Assembly (NCBI GenBank): GCA_950106755.1
Contig: OX467089.1
Span: forward strand, 3,908,501 to 3,972,500
From: Climacium dendroides
Taxonomy: Eukaryota; Streptophyta; Bryopsida; Hypnales; Climaciaceae
Direction: 5' to 3'
DNA length: 64,000 nucleotides
Shown here: in pieces, positions 1 through 10,897 of the stretch
How the letters are laid out: the number at the start of each line of letters is the position of its first letter
How positions within the stretch are numbered: position 1 is the stretch's first letter
Made by a program: the position numbers and the translations under genes
The notes under the pieces: generated by a model
Seen by the model: the letters and a program-made list of their open reading frames with translations, nothing else
Databases searched by the model: none
What the model was told of the DNA's origin: nothing

Positions 1-85
1 TCAATAGTATTGTACTTCTATAAGTAGCAGTATTGTAGTGGTATTGTACTTCTGTCAATAGTATTGTATTTCTATTGTGTTGTAG
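1..85 (+). repeat. short tandem repeat at the end of a likely intron
   Basis: A unit resembling TCAATAGTATTGTACTTCT recurs imperfectly about three times. The block ends in TTGTGTTGTAG, which would serve as a 3' splice site for the open reading that follows. No coding content is visible here. Confidence 0.5.
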
Positions 86-1167
86 ATATTTCAAATTTGA
101 GCTCAAGGCCAAAGGAACCATCGCACGCCTAGACCTTCCCACATTCCTATCATTATATCTTGATTGCAGCTCATCAACTTGTATGTTCAACGCACTCCAA
201 CTCTACACCTACACTATGGCTCATTTTAGTGGTGGAGGATGGTATTTGGATTGTACCTTGGAATTTACTCCTCTTTTCGAAATTCAATTGAGGAGATCTT
301 TAGATGGCAAAGGGTTTGTGGACTTAGAGATTGATGAATTTGCTGGGCTCAATGAGAATACTAGGAAGAAGGCCATTATGAGGAGGAATGCAAATGACCA
401 AAAAAAAGAGGCTTGAGCCCAAATTCAACTAAAGACCAAGGAAAAGAAGGCAGAGAAGCGAACAACTAAGAAGGCAAAGAAGGAGAAGGAAGAGAAGGGC
501 AAGGACAAGAAGAAAGATGAAGGAGGCGAAGTTGCACCATCTTCCACCATAGAGCCGCTTTCAAAGTTGCAAAGCAGAGTGAAGAGGAAGGCCACTTTCT
601 CGCAACTCATTGAAGAAGTCATCACTCATGTGACACAAGCAATGGTTCTTACAGAAGATGATGTGCTCGAGACTGAGGATTTAATCCTCAACATTTTCGT
701 TGAAGTCCCATGGTGGAAGAAAAGGCAACTTGTTACAACGGGGTGTTGTGCTTTTTGAAGAAGGTACAACCCAAACCTTTATTTTATAAAATTTATTAAT
801 TTTTGTAGGCTGATGACAATATTGTTTGTATTCATAATTAATTTTTTATTGTATTACATATTTGCAGATGTCCACCGGAAAGACTCGCATGTTTGAAGGT
901 ATGCCAAACACTAGGCTAGGGGTGAACGTCATTTTTATAGATTGCCCGGAGAACTTGCCCATGCTAGGGCTCTCTTTTCCAGTAGATGAGGTGCCAAAAT
1001 AGAACGCGGATCCAGAAGATGAGGCTTTGCAATTGGCATGCAGTTTTGCTGTTGAGCATCTCCAAGATGATGGATGCATCATAGTATTTCACTCGTATAG
1101 CATCAAGTCCAAGGAGAACATAGCTGGAGTGTGTTACACGTACGATTTGGTGAAGAAAAAGGATTGA
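86..1167 (+). pseudogene. decayed two-exon gene of unknown family
   Basis: One frame is open from about 86 to 758 except for a single TGA at 414-416. A likely intron (about 759-867, ending TTTGCAG) follows, then a second segment, 868-1167, broken only by a TAG at 1000-1002 and ending in TGA. The first part has a mixed alpha/beta-looking N-terminus and then a long Lys/Glu-rich stretch (about 420-525). The second part contains a segment reading ALQLACSFAVEHLQDDG followed by a beta-strand-like IIVF. I do not recognise the family. Both stops could be single C-to-T changes of Arg or Gln codons, as expected for methylated, silenced DNA. It may be a gene relic or a gene piece carried by a transposon; it probably begins left of the window. 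The 5' donor of the intron is not certain. Confidence 0.5.
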
Positions 1168-3314
1168 ACTCTATCAAATTAGTAATTTGACATGGCCACG
1201 ATCATATCATGTCATATAATATTAATCAATTAATAAAATTTGAATAATTTTTTGAATAATTTGACACATTCACAACTTGGTAAACAGGCTTGAAATGGCC
1301 CTTCCAAGCCCTTAAATCCTTTCTAATGGATTAAGGGATCAAGCAAAAAGACAATTGTCCACCTCACATAATTTTTTCATGAGTTTCAATAATGATTTTT
1401 TTTTAAAATAGCCTTTAATCACATGTCTACTTTTGCAACTTTGAAGGTTCACATACTCTTTAACTCCAAATGGAATTTTGAAGTTGATTAATAAATTTTT
1501 ATGTAAAACACTTATAGCTGTAGAGTTGTGATGATTATCTCCAATAAGCCAAGAAAAATAGGGAAAGGACAGAATGTATGAAATTGAGTTTGTCTTTCTA
1601 TTCAAAATGGAATCATGGAAGCATAGAGGATCTTGTAGATCTTGGTGTGGAATCTTGAAACAAAAATATATTGGTTTATATCAACTCCAATGCTTATCAT
1701 TTAGGCAACTACATTTGAAAGCATCCTAATAGAAATATGGTTCCCATCACTAAAGTATTTTCATTTTTGTAGGGTCTTGCAATTGAAAGAACATTTTGGA
1801 TTCTCTTAGTATGAGTTTTTTAGCCCCTAAACGTCTAGAGTCTTCTCCCAAATTGACGATTTGATAAAAATCATCATAAAATATTATTTGGAAGAACATT
1901 TTGGAATTGGTATACAATTAAAAGTTGTAGGTTTTGAATTTTGGATTCCATCTATATGGTTAGATTCACCAATGCTATCATCAATATTTTTATAAATTTG
2001 AAAAGGAAAATTTCAAAATTACTTCTAAATTTGATTACAAGCAAAATTTTATCATTGGAATGGATTTGAAATGGAGTTATCTTAACATGGTGAATTTTTG
2101 AAATTTTTGTATGCTTTAAGTCTATTTGAAAATCTAATTTTGAATAAGAGTCAATGCTATTTTGGCTTGGTCAACCACTTGACATACTTCCACATTTGTA
2201 ATTTTAGAAAAATAAATGTATTATAGTAACACCAAATCCAACCATTAGATAGGACAACAACTTAATAAAGTATCTTCACAAATTAGGATGATTTTCATCC
2301 AAGCAATAATAAGAAAGAAACAAGATTCAAAAAGTGGACATCAACGCAATTAAGGATTAAACATTGTATTAAGTATTAAACATTGGATGGATCTTTGAAT
2401 TTTCAAAATGAAAATTACAAATGTATCCATAATCAATCCTAGATCCTCATGTTCAAACTTTGTTTAGCTCAGGGAGGGATATGTACAAATTAGTTTTGCA
2501 ACCAAATCACAATTAGTCCTAAGTTATTTTATGGCTACCAATCCTTTAAGCCCTAAAGCCCATCATTTCTGTTCATACATACCTTTTCCCATCCTGTTAA
2601 TGATTTTTGATCATGAAAACCAATGTAATAAATCTAAAATTTTAGGTATTGACCTTCTCAAAAGAAATTCCATTACAAATAGTTAAGGAAATAAATGCAA
2701 ACAACAAACTTGAGTTGGGCAAACCCTCCAAGAAACCTTTGAGTGCCTAAGCATGACCCCCAAACAAGAACTTGATTGGTCAGTGCATTTGAATTTGTAG
2801 CCTAAAAGAATATTGTTTGCAAAGAAATCGGAAAATGTTGCATAGAGCCTGAAGGGATGTAATATAATGAAACTCAAATCCACAGAACGAATTTCATCAG
2901 CCATATCATTTTGGAAACATTAATTTCAAAGTCCACATCCACAGCAGAAGCAATCTACAAGGCAATGAAAACCATGCTTCATGATCCATCGTCCATTGGT
3001 TGGAATTGTGGTAGTAAGATTCGATTCTGAATTCTGAATGCCAAAAGTATACATACCAGTATACGTCAGAGTACTAGCCAAGATGTACCAGGTGTGAAAG
3101 AACATAAGCAGGCTGGTCTGACATGCATCAAGCTAAGCGTGAAACTCCAGAACTATGATACTTGCAATCAGATCAGTAATTCTACTGTGACGCAGTACTA
3201 AGAATAAGAAAGTTGCATTTGCAACATGGCACTCCAACCAGCCATTCATTAAAGATGAGATTCTGTTACAATTGAAGAGGCTAAAATAAAAATCTAAAGA
3301 GCATAGAAATAAAT
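1168..3314. other. AT-rich intergenic region, nothing recognised
   Basis: Short ORFs here lack codon structure or family motifs. No terminal repeats or RNA genes were seen. Confidence 0.55.
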
Positions 3315-5774
3315 TTAGAGGGTAGAAACGTCCAAACTTTTTCTCCTCTTCTTGACGCTGCTGTCACCTCCAGCCTCGTTCTTGTCTTTCCTCTTCTTTT
3401 TTTTCTTCGGCGTATGCTCTTCTATGCCTTCAGAAACATCCGCTCTCTCCTCCACACTTTTGCTTTCTCTATATTTTGACATTTCGGCTCCATTTTGTGA
3501 AAGTCTGCATCATCCATGGACTCATTTTAAAACTTTAGAAAATTAATTAATGCCTTCCCAGGTCTGACTGTATCACTGAGGGCTGGTTTACAATTCTCCA
3601 GACAAGGCTTGAGGTCAACACATAGCTATTTGGAGCCCACAGATGGAAAGATATTAGAAAACAAATAGGTTAAGTTAGACTAAGTGGTCTCGTCCGTTTG
3701 ACCATTTTGTACGCTAATGGTAATAACAACACTCCACAAAATAGTCAACTGGACAAGACCACTCAATAGTCAACTGCTGCCATGGGAGAATGCATATCAT
3801 TTTATCATACATTGCCAAGATTCTTTCTCCACAGTTGTCCAGAAAGCCCTTAAGGACAATTCTCCAACTTTTGACCATACAAATCGCTAAATTTCTTAAA
3901 ATTTGATTGAAATGTATTAACCTCGAGGCTTGACCTGACAAAACGTACACCCACACTTAGCTGATAACTCCAACATATACACTATAAAAGTTAAAATTTC
4001 CAATCCAGAAAAGTCTAAAACGCTAAGGATCAAGCGTATCATTACCAGCGGTTGCAATTCACCTCCAGCAAAAGAATAGAGATTAACGTGAGCAAGCATA
4101 GTACCTTTGATGGTTTTCATTTTGATCTCTTCCCTTGGACGATAACGCAAGATATTTCACACAACCTGTCTGCGGTCCTATAAGAGCTCCAGTGAGGTCA
4201 ACTATCTCTTCATTTTCCTGAACACTGTGGTGAAGGCTCGTCAGCTATCGGTCCACAACATATTACAAGAATTCTGGTATGCTGACATTCAGACAGGATA
4301 CAGAACACATAACCAATACAGAATTGATGTATTTGCTTTTTAATACATGTGGCGGGGTTATAAGCATAAACTATTCTGATTCAAAGCCATGCATCTCAAT
4401 CATGCTCTGTATCTGATTCACGTAACCAGGATCTCATAAAGCAGGTCAGAATTAAACCTCTTCACAGAAAAGCGAATTAGGCTGCCGATTTTTATTAAGT
4501 GACGATCATCAGATTCACTTATCCAAGCCTTTGTTCCATCCTGGTCCATCCAAACTTATCATCATTAATCACAAAGAATACAAAGGAATGAATGCAAAAA
4601 ACGCAAGCCTTGATAATTCAGAATGCTTTTCAGATACAATTGCTAAGAACAACCACATGAGTAGCAAGGCACTTACTACTCCTTCACTAAAAACAAGCTC
4701 GTTCCGAATATCTGAGAACCCGATTGCAGCATTGAATAAGCCAAGAACCACCACTCCGAGATAATCTTCTTCCACCTTGTTCACCTTTCCCTCTGCTCTC
4801 ATGCAGCGAAGAAGAAAAATTCAGTAACACTAGACTCCCTTTTGGGCGAAGCATAAACTAAAGCACTTTCACTGCTTCACAACAAGCACACAGTAAAGCA
4901 TGAAGGAAAATAATCCAGTAAGCTACAGGCGTGATGAAAATGAGGTCGTAACATTGTTCACCTCGAGATAACGTATCAACCTTGTAACACATCGACGTCT
5001 AGAGAAAAACGATTTGATCTCAAATCCAATTGCATGATTAAAGACAGTAAAGTCTCACGAATAGAAATTGATAGATAATACCTACAAAGAAACCGACTTT
5101 GGGAGAGAATAGAAGAAGCGTAGTTGTCAAGCGCACACAAAAGTACGGTGTCAGTCCTTCCAAAATCGTTGCCGTGCGTCCTTGTATTTTAGTGTTCGAA
5201 TGTGCTAGCACAGATCCTTCAAAATGCTCGTTGTACCTGCATGACATAGTCCATTACTTAAAACCCACCAACTGCTTCCAATTCGGCCACTAAATTTGAG
5301 ACGGATGGAGTATCTTTTAACCCAGGAGTAAAATAACCTATCAACCACCAAATACCAATGGAAGCCATCACTTAATATTCCCAATAGACAAGGTAGGTGA
5401 TTCAAGCTCACTTCCTGTTCACTCAGGGTTTAGGGTTTAAGAATAATAGATTACATTCTCCATTTGCTTCAACACATTGCTCACTGGAAAGGTCTTCAAA
5501 AAACGAGAATTTGAATAACAAAATTTCAGTAAGAAGAAACTACACTGCAAAATAATCTACCATGGTTCACCTAGCACATCCCAACAAAACCAAACACGAA
5601 GACGCCTCCCTCGCATAAAAATTGAGCATCTAATCTTAGATTTCGGGATTGAGACGATCCCTACCTCAAGAGGAGTGAATTCAGAATCTCACGAACTCCC
5701 TGTTGCACGTTGGACGCTCGCGAAGGATGTAAGTGAACCACCATCTTCACCTTCTTCTCCTGCAGTCCCTCCAT
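3315..5774 (-). CDS. RPA43: DNA-directed RNA polymerase I subunit RPA43
   Basis: Subunit of the RNA polymerase I stalk, acting in the nucleolus in rRNA transcription; in yeast the family also contacts the initiation factor Rrn3. Six exons join in frame: 5774-5665, 5236-5082, 4792-4677, 4540-4458, 4224-4105 and 3504-3315, giving 257 aa. All introns are GT-AG and all phases agree. Residues 9-37 hold the family's N-terminal HLHPS block (HLHPSRASNVQQGVREIL). Exon 2 starts with YNEHFEGSVLA, followed by TPYFCVRLTTTLLLFSPKVG. Exon 3 has GKVNKVEEDYLGVVVLGLFN, the start of the OB-type domain, ending in IRNELVF. Exons 4-5 continue it (KIGSLIRFSV, TGALIGPQTGCVKYL). The last exon encodes a Lys-rich nuclear-type tail (PKKKKKRKDK, VKKRRK). 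For exon 5 the acceptor at 4225 was chosen because the one at 4218 gives an early stop. The ATG at 5774 matches the family start, but an in-frame ATG at 5966 lies in upstream RPN9-like sequence. Confidence 0.9.
5425..5440 (-). promoter_or_regulatory. double telo-box in RPA43 intron 1
   Basis: On the RPA43 strand the sequence reads TTAAACCCTAAACCCT, two overlapping AAACCCTA-type telo-boxes. In plants such boxes are frequent near genes for ribosome biogenesis and translation. Their placement in the first intron fits a growth-linked role for RPA43; function is inferred. Confidence 0.5.
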
Positions 5775-5804
5775 TTGAGGGAGATCATTCTTGTCCGAAG
5801 TTTT

Positions 5805-6530
5805 TTCTTGTCGGGACTTGAAATGCTGTGACGAAACCCAATGTGCACTTTCATGAACCGAGGGGTCGACGTCCGTCATACTGTCCAATGTCGTTTTGCC
5901 TTCTTCCAACAATTTCTTGAACTCTTGTTGTTCCCCACGCAGCAACTTCAATGACGCCACCTGCATTTCCACATACAAAATAGGTTCCTCCACCCGCCTC
6001 TCCCCCGTGGTCTTCAGCTTATCAATGACATCTTCCAGATAAGCAATCGCAGCTTCCTTTTCCGGATATTATTTCGGTACAGCGACCGCGAAATGCGCGA
6101 GCTCAAGCAGGTTAATCTTAGTCTCAGTCACAAACTGAAGTTGTTGTATAGTTGAACAAGAGCATCTCCCGCCTGCAATCGCACCCCCTCATCTACTCCA
6201 CATCAAATTTTCCAATACGCCCTAACCACAATCGAATCCCTAATATACCAAAATTCCCCAAACGCTTTCCTGATCGCACCACAACCCTAAACACACCACT
6301 TGTGCCAATCGCCACACGAAACCCTCAAACGAAGCACCTCAAACCCCCTGTCTGCCTACAGTCCACAATCAATCAATCAACCACCCAACTAACCCTAATC
6401 ACTGACAAAAAAATTACCTGGAACACCGTGAGAGCCACGAACTGCTCCAGCTTCTGCGTGAGCTGGTGCCAGAGCTTGCGCTCGTACACCGCCTGGCTTG
6501 GCTCTTTTACGGATCCGCAACAACTAACAA
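5805..6530 (-). pseudogene. RPN9: truncated 26S proteasome subunit RPN9/PSMD13 pseudogene
   Basis: RPN9 (PSMD13) is a PCI-domain subunit of the proteasome lid. Two pieces of its N-terminal half remain. The first (about 6530-6418) reads RKLWHQLTQKLEQFVALTVF and ends at a good GT donor. After an intron (6173-6417, ending TTGCAG) the second (6172-5805) reads AGDALVQLYNNF, then TKINLLELAHFAV, YPEKEAAIAYLEDVI, and a stretch with LDSMTDVDPSVH and WVSSQ, up to SRQE. Lesions are a frame change near 6138-6142 and a TAA at 6069-6071 where a Gln is normal. The N-terminus and the C-terminal PCI half are missing. Retention of an intron at a position fitting the family means a DNA-level duplicate, not a retrocopy. 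Homology stops 31 bases before the RPA43 start codon. Confidence 0.85.
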
Positions 6531-9384
6531 AAAGGCCGTGAGCTGCTTGCTTGCCTTGCGCTTCAAACAGACAAGAATCGCGGCCTCCGTCGCCACATCT
6601 TGACGACGACGTAGGACGGTCACAAAAGCAGTGTTATTCCTATTGCAGGGGTTTTAAAATAGGTGGCGACAACAAAATCCATCTTGTGGCCATTTTTGGA
6701 TAGAAACATTTCTCATCTACGTATTAGTACTTATTCATTCAAATTTGATGATTTCATTGACATTTTAACAGTTATTAGCTACCTTTTGGCAATGAAAAGT
6801 CATCAAAAATAAGCTTTAAAAAAAAAAATCCTAAACATTTGATGTTGGATGGAATTTTGTTGGCAAAAAAATCATTGGCCACAAGCCCTTCAAAATTTGA
6901 ATGAAATGATTTTTAGTAATTGCCTGATAAGTAGCAACTCTAATTTCGTTTGTGGTTATTTATTTGGTACATGTAAATCAACTATTCTTCTACATTTTTC
7001 AAAAAGTATGGATATACAACTTTTAAGCATGTATATTGTGAAATTAATGTAGATTGTAAAATATCCTAGTTAAGTTTATAATGATTTGAGCAATTAAAAG
7101 CCTAAAAAGTGAGGGAAGTCAATTTTGTGGTGCAATAATTAGTTTGTAGTATTTTTGTACATAAAAGGATTTTCAAAATCAAAACAAATTTGAACAATTA
7201 TAAAATTACTATGGACAAATTTTGTGACCAACCACAAAGTTCCTACAATTGGAAAAAGATATTAGACAAGTAAATCATCTAATTCAACTACCAATACATA
7301 GTTTATATTGACAAACTAAGGCATTGTATACAAGAATCAATACAATTAGCTCAAAAGAGCATCAATGCCTATGAAAGGAACAATAAATGCACTAGAAGAC
7401 AATGTTGTGGGACAAGTGAATGATCCAAGCCAATTGCTGATAGTGTTAGAAAGTACAAAAAATGTTGTTTGGGGCAAATTCCATTAGACAAACAATTTGT
7501 CCAGAATTGTCCAAGAAGGTAAATAAATAAATAAATAAAAACATATATCGGAGCCAAATGCCACACACCTAAATGACCACCAACACGGATGCCTAGGTGA
7601 CTAATTGCAATGCTTGGTAGACACAAGGTAATCAATGGCAATGGCCCTCTTGAAAAATGTAATGGTATCATTCCACAATAGAAACATCCAACAAATCCAT
7701 CATTCTAAAATCTAAACCAAAACTTCAATTCATCGAATCTTCGCTCTTCCTAAGAATTTAGGCAATGACTTTGCCAAAGTTGAACAAAAAACAACTATGT
7801 TTGCAATTTTCTTAAACCTTCTACAACAACTTTCATACTTTTGAATTCTTTAGCATGCAAATACACCTTTACTCCTAACAAGCCTACGCCTATCCCTAAA
7901 CTAGCCCTTACTATAAACAACAAACAACCCCTAACATTCTAGCCAACAATTAAATTATTAAACCTAGAAAATTGTACTAAACTAGCTATCAATCTTGTAA
8001 ATGTTGTGATTCTATGGAGTGGACACCTAGGTGGATGTTAGAAGGCAATGCTTATGCAACCAATGGTGGTGCTTGGCAAATGCAAAGTGACCAATGGAAA
8101 CCAAAGTAAACGCCTAAATACTTGCCAAATGTATATCAAGAAGAGTAATAGTAATGCTTTGCAAACAAAGGTGACTAATGACTATGTGTGGCAAACCACA
8201 AATCCCCATTTATCCTGGGATATAATGGTAAGATTCCAATGTCATATATATCATCCAAATGGTATCATCCTTGTCCATTTGAACATCAAACATGGTAGAA
8301 TCAATATAATAATAACATCAAGTAAGAGGATGACATTTTTCTTAGCAATATCTTGTAAGAAATTAGCATTAAAAGTCTTGTATTTTTTTTATTCACTTCA
8401 AGGGATTGAAGAGTGAGATTCAATGTGTTGAAACTTTGTTGAATATCTTCAAGCCTTTTGTCTCCAAAACTGTAGTAAGTTTGATAAATTACTAGTGACA
8501 CTTAAGAAAATTTGAAAAATATAAATATAGTGACTTTTGGAGATTCTCTAGGTTGTGTACCACTAAATAATGGTTTGAGAGCACCTCTACCATAAAAGTA
8601 GTTTGGAGTCATGTCATGGACAACAATTGTGCAAGGGGAGAGGGATTTTTGTTTCGATTATGCTATTATGCCTGATGTAGAATCTTGGAATACCAAAGTA
8701 ATATTAACTTTAAATGACGTGATTTTCTCACCAATTTCCTACTAAGATAGGTCTCTATGCCAAAAAATCCCCTTGAATATCATTTTGTACAAATTAAGAG
8801 CATGAACACCATTAAGCAAGCAACAAATAAAGAGAAACATAAGTTGAGAGCATTAGAAGAGGTGTAGGCAGGAATTGACAACCATTGTTAGTTGTCAACC
8901 GCTTTAACTTCATCAACATATACAATGATGAATTGTACCTTCTTCAACTTAGCCTTCAAGCAATCAACACAAAAAGTAGACATTGCCATGATAATCCCAC
9001 ATAATGGTTCACTCCAATGTTTCTTGTCAAGATCAAATACATTCGAGGTGGATCCAGAGCTTCTGCACATTAGTAAAATCCACCATTAGCCAAGTGGCTG
9101 ACTATGTTTACTTGGAGGACGTTGAAGAGAACATTCATTTGGGTTATATTCCACTTAATACACTCCTTCATATGCCCTTGTACTACCTTTTGCACTACAG
9201 TCTCTCTTCTTTCAACAAAAAACATTCTTTTATTTTTGACAAATTAGCTAGCTCTGAAGTAGAAATATTTGTCTCTAGAAATCTTTTCCATGTCACAAAG
9301 GGCCTTGTATCTATATGCTTGCATCTATAGTAAATCCATATTTTATACAAGGTATTTTTGTTTATCCTCAATTGACTTCAATGT
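6531..9384. other. AT-rich intergenic region, mostly featureless
   Basis: It contains an AAAT microsatellite near 7517-7540. A weak protein-like segment on the minus strand near 8860-9070 is listed separately. Nothing else was recognised. Confidence 0.5.
8860..9070 (-). pseudogene. possible transposase fragment (low certainty)
   Basis: The minus strand reads a short segment with FIIVYVDEVKAVDN followed, across a stop, by QWLSIPAY. This resembles a catalytic-core pattern (Asp-Glu then Asp-Asn and a Ser-His-Ala-Tyr block) seen in some plant hAT-like or related transposon proteins. Only about 70 residues are legible and no zinc finger or dimerisation region is visible, so the family assignment is tentative. 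Confidence 0.25.
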
Positions 9385-9739
9385 CACTACTAGGATTTAA
9401 GTATTTTATGATTGCAAAAATATGACTAAGGATGACTGGCAACTGCTCGTAGTCATATTTTTGGATCCCACAACATTGGAAAAAAACATGACTGCAAATG
9501 TGACTACCAGTTATATTTTGCCTTTGTACTTCATAGGTGTATAGTATACATGCATGGGGAACAACAATATATGACAACATGTAGTTATATTCTATAGTCA
9601 CATTTTTGTAAGCTCACTTTTTTTTTAAGTTATTTTCCAGACAACCCCCTAAAAATTTGGGCAACTTAAAAAAATGTAAATAAATTATTGCTCAAAATTA
9701 TAAAATCATAGCCGTTGTTTTTTGGGGATCTTGAAATCC

Positions 9740-9815
9740 TAGCCATCATTTTTTAGGGTTTTAAAACCCTAGCCGCCACTTTTTAGGGTTATGAAACCCT
9801 AGTCGCCACTTCATG
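9740..9815. repeat. short AGGGTTTT-AAACCCTAGCCG repeats inside CACTA copy 1
   Basis: About three units with the pattern TTTTTAGGGTT..AAACCCTAG follow each other. Each is a small inverted repeat (AGGGTTT against AAACCCT). The same block recurs in copy 2. It is too short and irregular to be telomeric. Confidence 0.65.
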
Positions 9816-9844
9816 TGCTTCATCTTACTGCTTTTCAACTCTTG

Positions 9845-10200
9845 TTTTTTCTTCCTCCTTTTGTTTTTTGAAGTTCTAATTGTTGTATTGTTGTGTTTTA
9901 GTTGTTGTTGTTTAGTTGTTGCTTTCTAACTCTTGTTTTTTGTTTTGTTTTGTTTTTTGAAGTACTAATTGTTGTGTTGTTGTGCTTTGGTTGTTGTGTT
10001 GTTGTTTTTTAACTTTTGTTTCTTCTTCCTCTTTTTGTTTTTTGAAGTTCTAATTGTTGTATTGTTGTGTTTTAGTTGTTGTTGTTTAATTATTGAGGTT
10101 TTAGTTGTTGTTTCTTAGTTTTTACTAATCTATTGTTGTTTTTTACATCTTATTTGTTGTTAGTTTGTTGTTGCTTTATAATTGTTGTTAATCTTTTATT
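9845..10200. repeat. T/G-rich tandem repeat inside CACTA copy 1
   Basis: A segment with TTTTTTGAAGTTCTAATTG followed by TTGTTGTG and TAGTTGTTGTTG occurs near 9868 and again near 10040, roughly 170 bases apart, with a partial copy between. The tract encodes only Leu/Phe/Cys runs and is read as non-coding. Confidence 0.6.
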
Positions 10201-10304
10201 GCATCTTCATTTGTCTTATTCTTACTTCTTATTGGTTTTTAGTTTTTGTTGCCTCTTGTTATATTTTAGCTTTTATTTCTTACTATCTTTTAGTACTAAC
10301 TTGA

Positions 10305-10610
10305 ACAAAAATATGACTCCCAATAGTCATATGCTGCATCAACCAAAATATAACTCACAACAGTTATACTCCATATCACTTAAGATATGACTCACAATAG
10401 TAATACTCCATATCACTTAAGATATGACTCATCGCAGTCATATTCCATATCACTTAATATATGATTCAAAATATAACTCACCATGGTTACATTCCATATT
10501 CTTTATAATATAACTCTTTGTAGTCATATTGCATATCACTCAAAATATGACTTATCACAGTCACATTCCATGTCAGCCAAAATATAACTGGGCACAGTCA
10601 TATGCTATGT
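10305..10610. repeat. palindromic subterminal repeat array of CACTA copy 1
   Basis: About eight units of roughly 37 bases, each with an inner inverted repeat of the form ATATGACT..AGTCATAT joined by TCCATATCAC-like spacers. In CACTA elements such subterminal arrays bind the transposition protein; that role is inferred here. Confidence 0.7.
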
Positions 10611-10897
10611 AGGTTGTATTTTTTTTGCCTGGTCAGCTCATGAGAAAATCAAGCCTCCAAAGATGGTCAACATATATGCCATGTTAGCAAAATACGTTTA
10701 AAAATGGTTTATTATACTTCCAAATCTATATAACTGTGCCCAAATATGACTCACCAGTCATATGACTGAAAGTGAATGACTCAGCCATGACTCATCCTAG
10801 TCATATCCTGACCATCTACAGTGATTTTTGCTTGAGTCACATTTTTTGATTTTGTGACTCATTGCAGTCATAAAACATTCATTTTCTTGTAGTGTGT

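Larger units (their letters stand above)
9385..10894. mobile_element. non-autonomous CACTA (En/Spm-type) transposon, copy 1
   Basis: The element begins CACTACTAGG and ends TTTTCTTGTAGTG, inverted CACTA-type termini. It is flanked by direct 3-bp TGT duplications (9382-9384 and 10895-10897), the CACTA hallmark. Both subterminal regions carry ATGACT/AGTCAT motifs. The interior holds AGGGTTTT..AAACCCTAGCCG repeats and a long T/G-rich tract with no transposase. It is homologous end to end to the copy at 59232-60913. Confidence 0.85.

Noticed and set aside
4105..4217. RPA43 exon 5 starting at 4217
   Set aside because: Using the AG at 4218 breaks the frame and gives an early stop. Starting at 4224 restores phase and the family sequence.
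6152..6541. 129-aa plus-strand ORF
   Set aside because: It is antisense to the RPN9 pseudogene exons and intron, and its own sequence is low complexity.
10133..10390. Leu/Phe/Cys-rich ORF looking like a membrane protein in CACTA copy 1
   Set aside because: It results from TTG/TTT low-complexity repeats inside a non-autonomous transposon. The similar ORFs at 59734-60186 have the same origin.
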